This document shows, one piece after another, positions 33,701 to 44,484 of a stretch of 64,000 nt of DNA. Source of the DNA: Serpula lacrymans var. lacrymans S7.9. Taxonomy: Eukaryota > Basidiomycota > Agaricomycetes > Boletales > Serpulaceae. Location: the NCBI RefSeq assembly GCF_000218685.1, contig NW_006763296.1, positions 300,715-364,714 on the forward strand, in the 5' to 3' direction. A program made the position numbers and the translations under genes. Within the stretch, counting starts at the first letter, position 1. Each line of letters starts with the position of its first letter. The notes below the pieces were generated by a model that saw nothing but the letters and a program-made list of their open reading frames with translations, was not told the origin of the DNA and did not search any database.

Positions 33701-36474
33701 GCTCCCACGGCCACGGCCTATAGTAGGCACATGAGCGGCACATGGCATTCCGAATCTTCTTCCTTGAACTTCGAGATGCAACTTGGACTTCGCTGTTCAC
33801 GCCCAGTGACTTTGGTAAAAATAATGTATGTGCCATGTTTTTCAAAACTAGAGTCTAATGACATGGATAACAACCAGTTTCTATTGACTCTCACCATAAA
33901 CCAGCATTCGGTTATATTACGGCATTCTCAAAGTTGCGTTGAGATCCACCATGGTCGTTCTCTCTATTCAAGGACTGGTAATCTGACGGAGCTCAGTTTA
34001 TTTTCAGAAGGCCTTGTGTCACCGTACGGTACCAACATGTCAACTAATCAAGAACCAAAAAGTTGATAGGTGCAGTATGGATGGATCATCATATCAATTC
34101 AGTTAAATGAATTCAGAGAAATGTCTACATGACATGCCTTTCAACAGACGAAAGGGCTGCACACGGGTTCTCATATCGTAAAGTCAAATTTCTCGCGAAG
34201 AAGCAGGAATGTCTGACTTGTTGTCGTGTAACATTTCCAGAAACTCCTTGGTTTGTTATTCAGGGACCTTAACGTTCTCGTCAGGCGAGTATCGTACCAT
34301 TCTATACCCGAAATTATATCTGATAAATATTTGTATCAGAATGCTTCCACCATATCCTCTCACCTGACCTTCCCACCGGGGGCCTGTGGGGCCCGAGCTA
34401 CAGTTCGGTGACCCATCCTGATTTAACCAGGGCATTCGCGGAACTCTTTCTGGATGCCTTTTGATGCAAGCTTTCAATTTTCCACGTACGCTCTTAGGCT
34501 ATTTCGCCGCTCGCAACGCACTTTCGACGAATGCCCTTTCGCGAACATCCCCGGTTCGTGCCCCTGATGATATCGCTGAGGTTGTCATCTCAATGTTGTT
34601 ATACTTGTTTCTGGTGACGTTTACAAGCTTCAAGGCAAATCGAACGTAGGCCTTTTCCTTCCTGAGATCGTCGAAGCACCTCTGCATCACAAATCCCAAA
34701 TCAAAGCCCAGAAGTTCAAGCCAAAAGCGAAGTATCACCTGATACATTGGTGCCTACAATGTCCATGGGATCGAAATACTCCAGGTCTTTTTTGAAGCCG
34801 TGCTCGTCGGCTACGTATCATGGATCTTGATGATTCCTCTTCAACAGCACGGCACACAAAATGACTCGGGGTAACAAAAACAAACCTAGATGGGATTGTG
34901 ATTTTGTGACTCTGCCGAGATCCCAGTCTGATTTCTCCTCGACCTGAAACGATAACTCAATATTCCTTCCCAATATCTCAAATGTACTGGCATGAGCCTA
35001 ACTCAATTGTCACCGCTTCAAACTCGTGTTCAATCGATGTACGTTTTCTTACGATATCCCCGTGGCAAAGCCCAAATGGTTTGAACTAAACGATATTCCA
35101 GTTATGTAATTTGACAGTATTTCCAACGACACGGGTTAGATACCACATGGAAAGGGCTACACTCACCAATATTGTACAAGGGAGGTGCTTGTGTATCAGG
35201 AGCGATGGTGTTGCACAACTACCTCTGACATCCACGCCATGAATGGCGATTAACTCGAATATTGCTATTGCTTATCTATGAGTTTTTTCTTCTAGCTAGG
35301 ATTACTCGGCTCAGCTGTTTATCCTGGTATTATTATCAGCAGACCAGCTTGACTATCCTCAAGCAGGATATTTCAGAGCCTATTTTACTACGCTCAACTA
35401 CCACTTCTGCTGCCATCCCCGGCCAGGTTGTATATTCTGCCCCTTTCTTCCGCTCGGTTTCTGGGTTATCCGTGGTTCGATGCCAAAACGTCTTCTAATC
35501 TGATGCCTCCCATTGGAAATCCACTTGTTCTTGGCCTGTTGTTCTTGTGCTACTTTCGGCCAATCTGAGCCTGAATAGCAGCCTACTTGAGAACCAAGAT
35601 ATCGAAATATCGAAAGTTCAAGTATCTGATCTGAAGGCGACTCGTGATCCTGTGACCGCAACTATGGTCCTGTACTTCCACCTGTACTTTTCCACGACAG
35701 AACCATCACTGCGGTATTTATTAGGATCTTTATCACACAGGACGAAGACGCCACAGCTCCAAATATGTCGCGGTGGGCTGACATGTTAAAGTGCGCCATT
35801 ATCGTCTATAAATGTTCCTTGTGCTTCCTTCTTTATCATGCGCCAAATGTGAACGCTCATTCAGCGCTAAGCTTCACTTGCCCTAGAGAGGAAATTGAAC
35901 CTAACGCCTCATCCACCAGTCGCTACGGCAGACGAACAATGGTGATATCGTTTACATAAACCGCAGGTAGGAGGCCATCATTCTTGTTGACGTGAATGGA
36001 TGTTGCTTTAAAATTGTGACTCGTGATACCCATCTCAGTGCTCTAGTGCTGGCTCTGCGAATGCAACATTATTCGGAGATTATCTGCTAACAGCGGAGTA
36101 AAACGGGGTTTCTTATTTCCCGCCCGAGTCATGCAATCGGTAAGAAACTGTGGTCGAACTTGATGTTTGATGCTTGGGTACGTGTTCCTTGGGCCTTGGC
36201 TGAGACTCTGGCACGAGCCACGAGGAACCCGTGCAGGAAGCAAACTGACTATGCCTGATGTAGTGTGATCACCGATCTACAGTGGGTGTTCCTACGTGGC
36301 CATTTTCAACGTTATCCTTATCGAGACGTCAGATGTGACTTCTTCTATTCATGGGCTGTACCACAAGCCACACGTTTAATGTGCAATCAGGGCGCGCCCG
36401 TGAAGTGTATCTGCAGCTCCGACACCCTCTTTGTCTGACACCATGCAAGGCCAGAATCCCACGATAACTTCGTA
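30716..36474. other. Gene-poor region
   Basis: No confident gene in 5.8 kb. Short open frames occur on both strands with no recognisable domain. On the minus strand between about 34.4 and 35.2 kb several short open stretches (for example DEHGFKKDLEYFDPMDIVGT and CFDDLRKEKAYVRFALKL) can be chained across GT-AG signals. I could not recognise a family and do not claim a gene. The stretch at 32754-33041 (minus) is open for 95 codons, also unrecognised. No transposase, reverse transcriptase or long terminal repeat was seen. Confidence 0.4.
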
Positions 36475-37108
36475 ATGGGCGTTTTGTGCTACACCGAAGC
36501 AGGCTTACCATACGCGTCAACCGCTGCAGATATAAAGTCAGTCTCTGGAAAACAATGGCCAGTTGCTTATACTTACCCCAATACTAGTCTTCACGCATAT
36601 CCTCGCGATAAATTAGTACGTACCTCCTTTATGGTCCGACTTTATATGCTCACTAACTACTTCCAGTCATGTGTAGCATGGAATGGTTTGTCTCCAATGT
36701 TTCTACCGTAGCCTAGTAGCTCACCTTGTGTAGTGTCGGAGATCAATATAGAGGGTGCCAGGTAAGCGCGTTCCATACTAATTAGCATCCGATATTGATC
36801 AGAGCCCTTTCCTTAACCTAGCATTATGTCCGAGCCTACCAGACGGGCGATACAACTGACTGCATGTCGCCAACGTGTAAACTGAGCTCTGCCCACATGC
36901 ATAAGACAGCTCGGAACTGCGGCTGCAACGCTGTACGTATCGTCATTTTTGTGTCAGTTTCCACCTCTAACTCATTACTGCATTGCAGGTATATTCTGAC
37001 GAACGGAGGGTCCGCAATTTGTTTCAGACGAAATGCGATAACTGCCAGATTGCTGAAGAAGCAGCAAGAACAGCCGAATTTGCACGTCGGACGGGTCGCC
37101 ATCATTAG
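36475..37108 (+). CDS. Candidate multi-exon small gene, function unknown
   Basis: A chain of open exons on the plus strand joined by plausible introns: up to 36615; 36667-36685; 36734-36761; 36822-36874; then a short exon near 36910-36932; and 36989-37108. The intron 36616-36666 is good (gtacgt donor, ctaac branch-like site, ttccag acceptor). The last exon reads YSDERRVRNLFQTKCDNCQI then AEEAARTAEFARRTGRHH and stops, which looks like real protein. The penultimate intron would be only about 35 nt, so the join is doubtful, and the 5' end is unknown (ATG 36475 or 36826). No family is recognised. The region could also be non-coding. Confidence 0.25.
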
Positions 37109-37621
37109 TGCCACATCACTTACGAGATCACCAATTCCCTCCCCTACATACTTCATAACATGCTGTCAAGTTCAATGTACCGTACCAATACTTTGCTGTC
37201 TATCGCTTTTATTGTAATGTTATCCTGTTCTTTTATATCGTAGGGTGTCACACAACTATAAGTCCCTCGCTTCATTACTTGATATCTTATCTCCCACCGG
37301 TCCCGATGTCTGGGGGACACTCCAAAATACTCATGAAAGAAGCAGTACTGTTGCGCAGCCCCACCAGAGCGTGGGGGTGAATATTTCACATTCAAAATGC
37401 CACGCCCTTCCAGCGTGCCATAGCGAGATGACTTGGACACTGTACATATAGCTGCATAGGGAGCGACATCATTTCCACGACAGAACCACGGAAACAAGGA
37501 CCTCATGGTCTATCAGCCGATTCAAGACCCATGAAACTTCACATTGATTCTACCATCTGACCTCGGCTTCTCGGCGATGGGAGAACTTTATGAGCCTCAT
37601 GAAGAGTGGAAGGAAGCGGGA
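37109..37621. other. Intergenic region
   Basis: No supported gene. The overlapping frames on both strands (plus 36864-37217, minus 37153-37506) appear to be chance open frames. Confidence 0.4.
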
Positions 37622-39301
37622 CTAAAATCGTTTACCCCCTCGCTTGATTGGCTGTCTCGCTCCTCGCTTGGCGGTGATTCCGGCTTTGATTTGTGTAGCC
37701 TTTCTCTTGCGCTCGTCACCACTGTCGTCACCACTCGAGGATGGTTGTGCCCTTGCTTTCTTTACCGGCCGTATAGGAGACGATTCCGAATCTGACGCAT
37801 CATCTTTCGACTCGCTTTTCGTTACAGTAGTCTGGGAAGGGGGGGACACCTGTCGTGATGAGTACGAGGAGGAAGGGGCGGCCTCGCCATTAGCACGGCT
37901 ATCTGCTGGGGAAGGTAATGGCGACTGGTCCTTTGACCTGGCAGGAACGGGCACAGAGGGGCCTGCATCATCGCGTTCGGACTCAGTGGCAGAATCACAT
38001 CGAAGTAATGACCTTCTTGGACTATTCTCAGGAATCATAGGAATACCAATATCGGCGTTCCTGACATCATAATCGATACTCTACCCCACAATTTAGATTC
38101 TTGATTGAGCTAAACTTCTGAGTGAAGGTGCTTACATTTGGTATGGTCAATTTTGGTGAAGGCGACCGCGTGTGTATTAGACGCTCAGGGGTCTGTTTTA
38201 TCTTTTGGTCAATACTTAGGTCCGGCTTCTCTGCGTTGGTAATTATACCTGCTGGATTGGGGAGGTGCATGAACTTGAGCTGCTTAAGGCAATATTATGT
38301 TGAAATGACAGACTCACGAAGATCCGGGATGAAATTGAACATCGCCGTCATACGCCGTAGGGTCGTAGCCACACGAGGCCTAGATAGGGCATTTTTTATA
38401 TGCGTATCAACGGTTCTTCGAGCAGTCCGACCAACTTTATCAATAGCCTGTCACGCCCGAGTCCACTATCAGCGCGCAAGAAGGTTATTACTATAAGGGA
38501 GACTCACTTTCTCCAGATCGCTTTCTGATATGTCGCACACTGCATCGGTGGAAGAGAAGGTCATATGATTGACACTGATCAGTGGCATGATAAGGTGTTT
38601 TGAAAGGAGCTCGGCAGATAACCTGTGTCCAGTGAGCGTAGTCTCCCATCTCCAATTGAAGTGGTCCGATTCTAGTTCGAATGCGAAGTCCTGAAACCAT
38701 GATATGACGTCTTCTCAGAACAGTAGAGCAGATATACCTACTGCATAGCTCGATTCTGTAACCTCAAACGCTAGGTCTGCTATACCGCCGATGGAATGGC
38801 CTTTGTTCAACAAATCAATGTTGCGGGTCCTCCAGGCCTCCTCTTCCTCCATGTCAGAGAAATGCGAGTTGTCATGTTTATTGCAATCTCTCCACCGACG
38901 CGCAAACTGTTTACTGTTCATGACTGCACCCTGATGAGTACTCGCTTGCTAATGCACTGTGAAAGATGGGCCTACCCTCAGCCCAACAAGTTTTAGTGTC
39001 AGTCACCAGTACGCAACAAGACAGATCCACTGTCGACGCATAAAATTTCTAAGGAATTGCGACATATGTCACCAGCGATCAGCGCAAGCAGGAAAGGAAA
39101 GGTTGAACTGTATAAATTAGAGACCGGTAAGTAGTAGACCGTAGATACGCACAAACAGATAAGGAATTGAAGTTTGGGTGTCAATCTTCACCAGCCATTC
39201 CTTGGATAACAATAATTTTGAATGCTCCTGTGATAATCCCGGTGAGCACAAAGAACCTAGTTGAGACGTGACATGGCAGCAACCTCGGAGAAATACTCCA
39301 T
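37622..39301 (-). CDS. XLF: XLF (XRCC4-like factor, Cernunnos/Nej1) DNA end-joining protein
   Basis: The model starts at 39301 with a very short exon (MEYFSE), then EHSKLLLSKEWLVKIDTQTS (39153-39227), KFYASTVDLSCCVLVTDTKT (38976-39048) and an exon from 38923 giving VMNSKQFARRWRDCNK. After a junction come DFAFELESDHFNWRWETTLT and GHRLSAELLSKHLIMPLISV, then VIDKVGRTARRTVDTHIKNA and TTLRRMTAMFNFIPDL. The order matches the XLF head domain (strands ending in the LLVTD/W-x-E motif) followed by the start of the stalk coiled coil. The C-terminal part is Ser/Pro-rich and ends in a basic cluster (RGARQPIKRGGKRF), the usual Ku-binding-tail type. XLF aligns DNA ends with XRCC4-ligase IV in non-homologous end joining in the nucleus. 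The exon joins after 38,350 are not fully resolved in frame. The gene diverges from the FHA/G-patch gene. Confidence 0.8.
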
Positions 39302-39655
39302 CCTTTGGCACTTTCAAGTCCTGAGCTTCAAATAAGTATATCCCTGAGCATTATTGCGCATCGGATATTTTGTCTGCATTGGACTTACATCGAATTACTG
39401 ATAATGAGATGGGCCTTGGTGACTGCGTGGTGTCCTGGTGAGCGACTTTACCCCCAGCCTCGAACTCGGATTGCGCGCACCAGGCAGCAACCGAAACGCA
39501 TGGATCGGACTTTGAAATCTACATGAGGCTTTCATTCCGCACTTGACGGTCACACAATCGGTGATAATATCGAAATTTTCAAGGAAAACGAAGTACACGT
39601 GTAACACTACTTTGTCTGTATTGTATTTCTCATTGGACATGGGCCTTTTACAGGA
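39302..39655. promoter_or_regulatory. Divergent promoter of XLF and the FHA/G-patch gene
   Basis: 354 nt between start codons on opposite strands, with no gene of its own. It could serve both genes. No specific motif is identified. Confidence 0.4.
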
Positions 39656-40849
39656 ATGGAGGAGGGTGAAATGGCTCTCGATACCTGTATCGGCCTCGCT
39701 TACGATCCTGCTCTAGAATGGCCTGGAGAATCCTCAGCATCCAGGGATGATACACTGACAGGTCATTCTACGAGTCACGAACCATCAAAGAGCCTTCCCT
39801 GGCTCCCACTTCGTCTCTTGGTACAGCGAACCTCCATCTTACCGAAGAATCGCAAGCTTGCCGTACTAGATGCTTATGGAGAGGCCCAGTTTGGCCGGGA
39901 TGTTGCTCCCGCAGGCAGTGAGACGCCCCGCGTTCGGCTTAAAGAGATGGAGGTCTCTAAGCTGCATGCGACGGTGTACTGGGATAAACAAAGGCGGGAG
40001 TGGTCGATTGTAGACATGGGCTCAAAACATGGAACATTCCTCAAATCTAGTCAAGATCCATCACAAGTGGATAAGGAGGGAGTACGTCTGTCCCCTCCTA
40101 GAGTTGCCAGCGTTCCTCGTCGCCTGCGACATCTTGACCTTGTAACGATTGGCAGTACAATGTTTCTTGTCCATATCCATGAAGATCATAAGCCGTGCTT
40201 CGAATGCTCTTCGAGTGGTACGGAAGATATCCCGCTATTCAATGCCCCAAAGGACAGCAAACAAATCTCTCTCAAACGTTCTCGAGATCTAGCCATCGTA
40301 GAGAGCGAGAGCGAGAGACAGGAGCCTAGAGACCCGAAGAAAGCACTAACCATGCTGAAGCGCAGTTTGCTCATGCGTCATAATGACAGCACAAATTCTT
40401 CCAAATCTGCTCGCTCCGCAGCAGCTGGTTACGTTGATCGATCCGCTCGTCGTCGTTCAGTTCACGGATCTGGGGTTGATGCTCCTGGTGTTCCAAGTTC
40501 AAGGAGCGGATCTCCTGGAGTCACACCGCCTTTCTATGGTGTGTCTCGCGAGGGGTTGCCGTCACTTCCGGTGTCCATTGCAGAGAAGTCGCACTCGCCT
40601 ACCCCACTACCCGAGACTAATATTGGGCATCGTCTTCTTATGAAACAAGGTTGGCAGCCAGGTACATCTCTCGGTATCTCATCGGAGGGAGACTCCCCTG
40701 GGCTAGTCGAACCCCTTGAAGTTATCTCAACGTCAAACAGGGCGGGACTTGGTATGCCTGCGCAAGCTGTTTCTCAGTCCGAAACAACCACCAATTGGAA
40801 GGAGCATGCAAGACAGAGACGGTGGGATGCTCTTAGACCGGTACAGTAG
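39656..40849 (+). CDS. FHA and G-patch domain protein (AGGF1-like)
   Basis: One continuous frame of 397 residues. An acidic N-terminus is followed by a forkhead-associated domain at about residues 70-180: KLAVLDAYGEAQFGRDVAPA, LKEMEVSKLHATVYWDKQRR, EWSIVDMGSKHGTFL and LVTIGSTMFLVHIHED. It contains the GR, SxxH and GTF residues that bind phosphothreonine. A Ser-rich linker leads to a G-patch at about residues 330-375: IGHRLLMKQGWQPGTSLGIS, then PLEVISTSNRAGLGMP. The last residues (WKEHARQRRWDAL) match the end of AGGF1-type proteins. G-patch proteins stimulate DEAH helicases in splicing, so a nuclear RNA-processing role is inferred. An acceptor-like tttacag lies just upstream of the ATG, so an earlier exon is possible. 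Confidence 0.85.
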   Translation: MEEGEMALDTCIGLAYDPALEWPGESSASRDDTLTGHSTSHEPSKSLPWLPLRLLVQRTSILPKNRKLAVLDAYGEAQFGRDVAPAGSETPRVRLKEMEVSKLHATVYWDKQRREWSIVDMGSKHGTFLKSSQDPSQVDKEGVRLSPPRVASVPRRLRHLDLVTIGSTMFLVHIHEDHKPCFECSSSGTEDIPLFNAPKDSKQISLKRSRDLAIVESESERQEPRDPKKALTMLKRSLLMRHNDSTNSSKSARSAAAGYVDRSARRRSVHGSGVDAPGVPSSRSGSPGVTPPFYGVSREGLPSLPVSIAEKSHSPTPLPETNIGHRLLMKQGWQPGTSLGISSEGDSPGLVEPLEVISTSNRAGLGMPAQAVSQSETTTNWKEHARQRRWDALRPVQ

Positions 40850-41637
40850 ATCCGGTGTTTTTGATTGTCGACACAAGGTGTCGTATGGTGTGTTCCATTC
40901 TCGACCGTCATCGGTGGTTTCTTACTGATCCGATCTTCTAGACTGGGACACCGTACCTGTGATGAGACCGACTCGGGGGTGGCTGACGCAAGAAATGCCG
41001 ACATTGCCTCGTAAAAGTGCTTCCCCGCCCCCTTCGCTCGCAGGGCAGAGCCGCACCCCGCCCTCTGTGGGACAACGGAGATAACGAGGAAGCCTTGCGA
41101 GTAACCGTAATTTCGTTAACATCCTGAGAGAGCATCGCAGTTCGGCCAATAGGCAACTCAGAGATTCGTAGCATAGGGTTCAGAAGAGCTTCTGAATGAT
41201 GGACTGATGCGCGTGTTGATAGATTACGATATTTTTGTATTATTTTGAGTACAATAGTGTAGCTTTGTATTTTCCAGAAATGTATATTAGGTAAGGAACG
41301 CGTCGCGACGCGTCGCCAGAGACGCGACGCGATTGTTTTGACAAGCTTGTGTGAGCACGTGAGCAGTTCGCGTTTTGTACGCGACACTGAAAGGCCGGAG
41401 AGACTTTCAGTCTGGTCCTTTGGTCCTCAAGAGCGGCTGACCGCCTTTTTTTCTCTTTTTCTTTGACCACACCGTTGTGCACGACCACAGCAAATCTTAA
41501 AAGGCCAGGTTTCGGGTGTACTTCTCTCTCTTACCAACACAATCTCTTCACTGTATCTTTGCGGGCCCTTTTCTGGTCTTCCTCGTCGTTGTCAACGTCT
41601 CTATCATCTCGACTTGTATCTCTTACTTTAACATAGC
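40850..41637. other. Intergenic region, cyclin B promoter
   Basis: No gene supported. The right part holds the ACGCGT cluster listed separately and pyrimidine-rich sequence before the cyclin ATG. Confidence 0.5.
41298..41331 (+). promoter_or_regulatory. Cluster of MluI cell-cycle box-like elements
   Basis: Two ACGCGT sites (41298-41303, 41308-41313) are followed by GACGCGACGCG (321-331 of the same line), with another TACGCGA near 41380. ACGCGT is the MBF/MCB site of yeast G1/S promoters. The cluster lies about 310-340 nt upstream of the cyclin B start codon. The role is inferred from motif and context. Confidence 0.55.
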
Positions 41638-43473
41638 ATGGCCAACAACAACGCCCGTGTAAGTCGTTCTGTCCGTATCGACAGTTTCATCGATTTTTTA
41701 AATCCATCGCCACAGTTTCAGACTCGCAGTCGTGTCGGCGTTCAACGTTCCAAGGTGAACGGCGACGAAAACGCAACCAGCAAACATATCCGTCAAGCTT
41801 CTGGCCTCGTCGGTTCCGGTGCTTCTCGAGCATCCGCCGTCCTCAATGGCATCAAAGCAAACGTTCAGCGCCCTGCTCTCGGTGAAGTCACCACCACTGC
41901 TGTCAACCGCAAGGTATGTCGTTGCTCGTCGTTCTGTGTCTTGAACCATGTCTCACTTTTCATTTTTAGGATGTGGCAGGCAAAGCCACAGGTAAAGACA
42001 ACCTGAAGGAGAGCACTGAGCATGGATTGAAGCGAAGTCGCTCATCTTCGCTGGCCGCCGCTACTGGTCCCCAGCGTGTCCCTGTTGGACCAGGCAGGAC
42101 TGAGACTGCATTACCCCCACACCGTACCCGTGCACCCATTGCACGTACCCAGAAGTCATCGGTCTTCAAGCGTATTTCGCGGCAGGAGACCGCTGTACCT
42201 GTAGTCATCCCCACTGAAGTAGAAGAAGTGGCGGAAAGTGAAATGGAAATTGAAACCCAACCTCAAGATGAAGAACTTGAAGAAGAAACCAGCATCATCC
42301 ATGACAGAGACGATATGGACGATGTGCGGGAATCTGATAGCGACGAGCAAGAAGTGGAGAAGGCCGCGAGTATCCATTCTCCTCGCATGTGGCCGGACGT
42401 CGATACCGAGCGAGCAGTGAAGTATTATCAAGAAATAGAAGCGGTCAAAAAGACGTTCGAAGATGAAGTAGACTTTTTTGACACCACGATGGTCACAGAA
42501 TATGCAGAGGATATCTTCAAGTACATGTCCGATCTAGAGGCAAGTCTTTTTCTCTATGTGTAATCAAGAATATAAACTGAACTTACCATGACAGGAGGAC
42601 GTCATGCCGAACCCAGATTATATGTCTGGTCAAAACGAAATTTCCTGGTCTATGCGGCAAACACTTGTCGACTGGCTGCTCCAAGTCCACCTGCGATACC
42701 ACATGCTACCCGAAACGCTATGGATAGCTGTCAACATTGTTGACCGTTTCCTTACTAGGCGTGTTGTGTCCCTCGTCAAGCTCCAACTTGTCGGCGTTAC
42801 AGCGATGTTCATCGCTGCGAAGTATGAAGAAATCCTAGCTCCTTCCGTAGACGAGTTTGTTTTCATGACTGAAAACGGCTACTCAAAAGAGGAGATTCTC
42901 AAAGGGGAGCGTATCGTATTGCAAACGCTCGACTTCAAAGTGTCGCAATATTGCTCACCATACAGCTGGATGCGACGGATCAGCAAAGCAGACGACTACG
43001 ACATTCAAACCAGAACGTTAGGGAAGTTCTTGACAGAAGTGACGTTGTTGGATTATCGATTCCTGAGATGCAAACCCAGTCTTATCGCTGCGGTTGGAAT
43101 GTATAGTGCAAGGAAGATGTTGGGCGGAGACTGGGTGAGTAGCAGTTCATTTCTTTTCCTTTGTCAACATGAAGCAAGCGCGTGTTTGGCTCGTGACCCT
43201 CATACTCCCCATTTGGATGTCATGTGACTGATTTTACTTTTTTGTTTACAGAACGAGGCATTCGTGTATCATTCAGGTTTTGTCGAGGAACAATTGGAGC
43301 CTGGACACCAGTGGATAGCCGATAAATTGCTAGAAGAAAACTTCCACCAGCAATATGTTTGCCAGAAATACGGGCACAAGAAGTTCCTCAAAGCATCTGT
43401 TTTTGCCATCGAGTGGGCCAAGGCTAATGCCGCTAGTGGGGGTTCTGACGAGCAAGTGATGCTCAAGAAGTGA
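41638..43473 (+). CDS. B-type (mitotic) cyclin
   Basis: Five exons (41638-41658, 41716-41913, 41970-42539, 42595-43134, 43252-43473) encode 516 residues. The N-terminus is disordered (NNNARFQTRSRVGVQRSK). The acidic middle is followed by YMSDLEEDVMPNPDYMSGQN, then MRQTLVDWLLQVHLRYHMLP and ETLWIAVNIVDRFLTRRVVS. Next is KLQLVGVTAMFIAAKYEEIL, the cyclin N-fold with the MRxxLxDWL cyclin-box signature and the KYEE motif. The C-fold runs from FLTEVTLLDYRFLRCKPSLI to the C-terminus. The third intron (42540-42594) has a GC donor (GCAAGT). It would bind CDK1 and drive G2/M. No clear RxxL destruction box is certain, but the N-terminus is basic. An ACGCGT cluster precedes it. Confidence 0.95.
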
Positions 43474-44484
43474 ACTCTTCCTTTGCCCTTCCTGGCGTTG
43501 TTCGACATTTACCTCATATCATCGTCCCTTTGTCTTTGTGCTTGACCTACTGTTTCTCATATTCTCCATCATCCTTGCAATCTCATTTTGTTTGATTATC
43601 CACATCAACTATGTCTCCATCCGTCTATGTCTGTTTTGCTCTTAAACTGCTATCGGCCTGTGATTCATGCATTTCATCCCCAAAACATTTTCTACTTCCC
43701 CTCTTTTCCCTGCCCCCTATTCGTTCGTAACACCGCGTTCACGATCACTTAATCATTTGACGAGACACATCTTACATTGCGGACCTGTTTGCTATGTCTC
43801 TATGATTGTGTCACCTATGCCTCTCCTTTTCATATCTCTACCCTTGATCCAGACCCCCACCTTCTATCCCGCAGCATCATCATTCGTACATACGTATGTC
43901 ATGCATCCTACTCCACCCCAGTCTTTCCTCTATCTTTTGCTTTGTTTAACCTTAACTCGACTTCATCTCGACTTGTTTTATCATCACCATCTATTCTTTT
44001 ACACCTTATTCTCCATCGTTACCTGCAGGTGACGTTCTATTTCTGGGTTTACATATTTTTCAGCTATTTTCTCCCATTACTTCATATTTCGTTCACCGGT
44101 TTTTGGTCGAATAGTGCGGTCGCAAGGCATTAGTTCTGCGATCCTGAAGCGTAGATACTGTATGGTATAGCTGCGCAGGACGCGTTGTCGTCGTCTCTTT
44201 TTCCCTCATTATTTAATAGCATGACACAAAATGTCAGTTTGCTACCAATGTCTGATTCTGAGTCGATGAGCCTGAATTGTTCTGAGTACTACTGCAAGTG
44301 CCACCAGACTTGTTGCCGGTCTAACGCCCAGATGTATCAGGTCTATTTTTCACGCGCTCGGGGAATGCACTGGTAACTCGCCGATCTCAAGTCGACTACA
44401 CGTGATTTCTCACCACCAATATTTTTGGGCTGTTCTCCACTTCCGCCTGTTCTTTATTTCCCATAACATCCATTACCACTTTAC
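43474..44484. other. Intergenic region between cyclin B and beta-oxidation genes
   Basis: About 1 kb, pyrimidine-rich, probably the cyclin 3' UTR and the promoter of the next gene. Short frames in it (43667-44032, 43777-44133) are composed of C/T-rich sequence. I see no gene. Confidence 0.5.

Noticed and set aside
33670..33710. ggttcaagtc followed by a Gly-Gly-like arm word
   Set aside because: The order is B-box before A-box, so it cannot fold as a tRNA.
34256..35200. Chain of short minus-strand open stretches resembling exons
   Set aside because: Several frames can be linked by GT-AG signals, but the result changes with small choices and matches no family I know. It is mentioned only in the gene-poor region note.
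35398..35661. 87-codon minus-strand ORF
   Set aside because: No recognisable motif, no plausible splice partner, and plus-strand frames overlap it.
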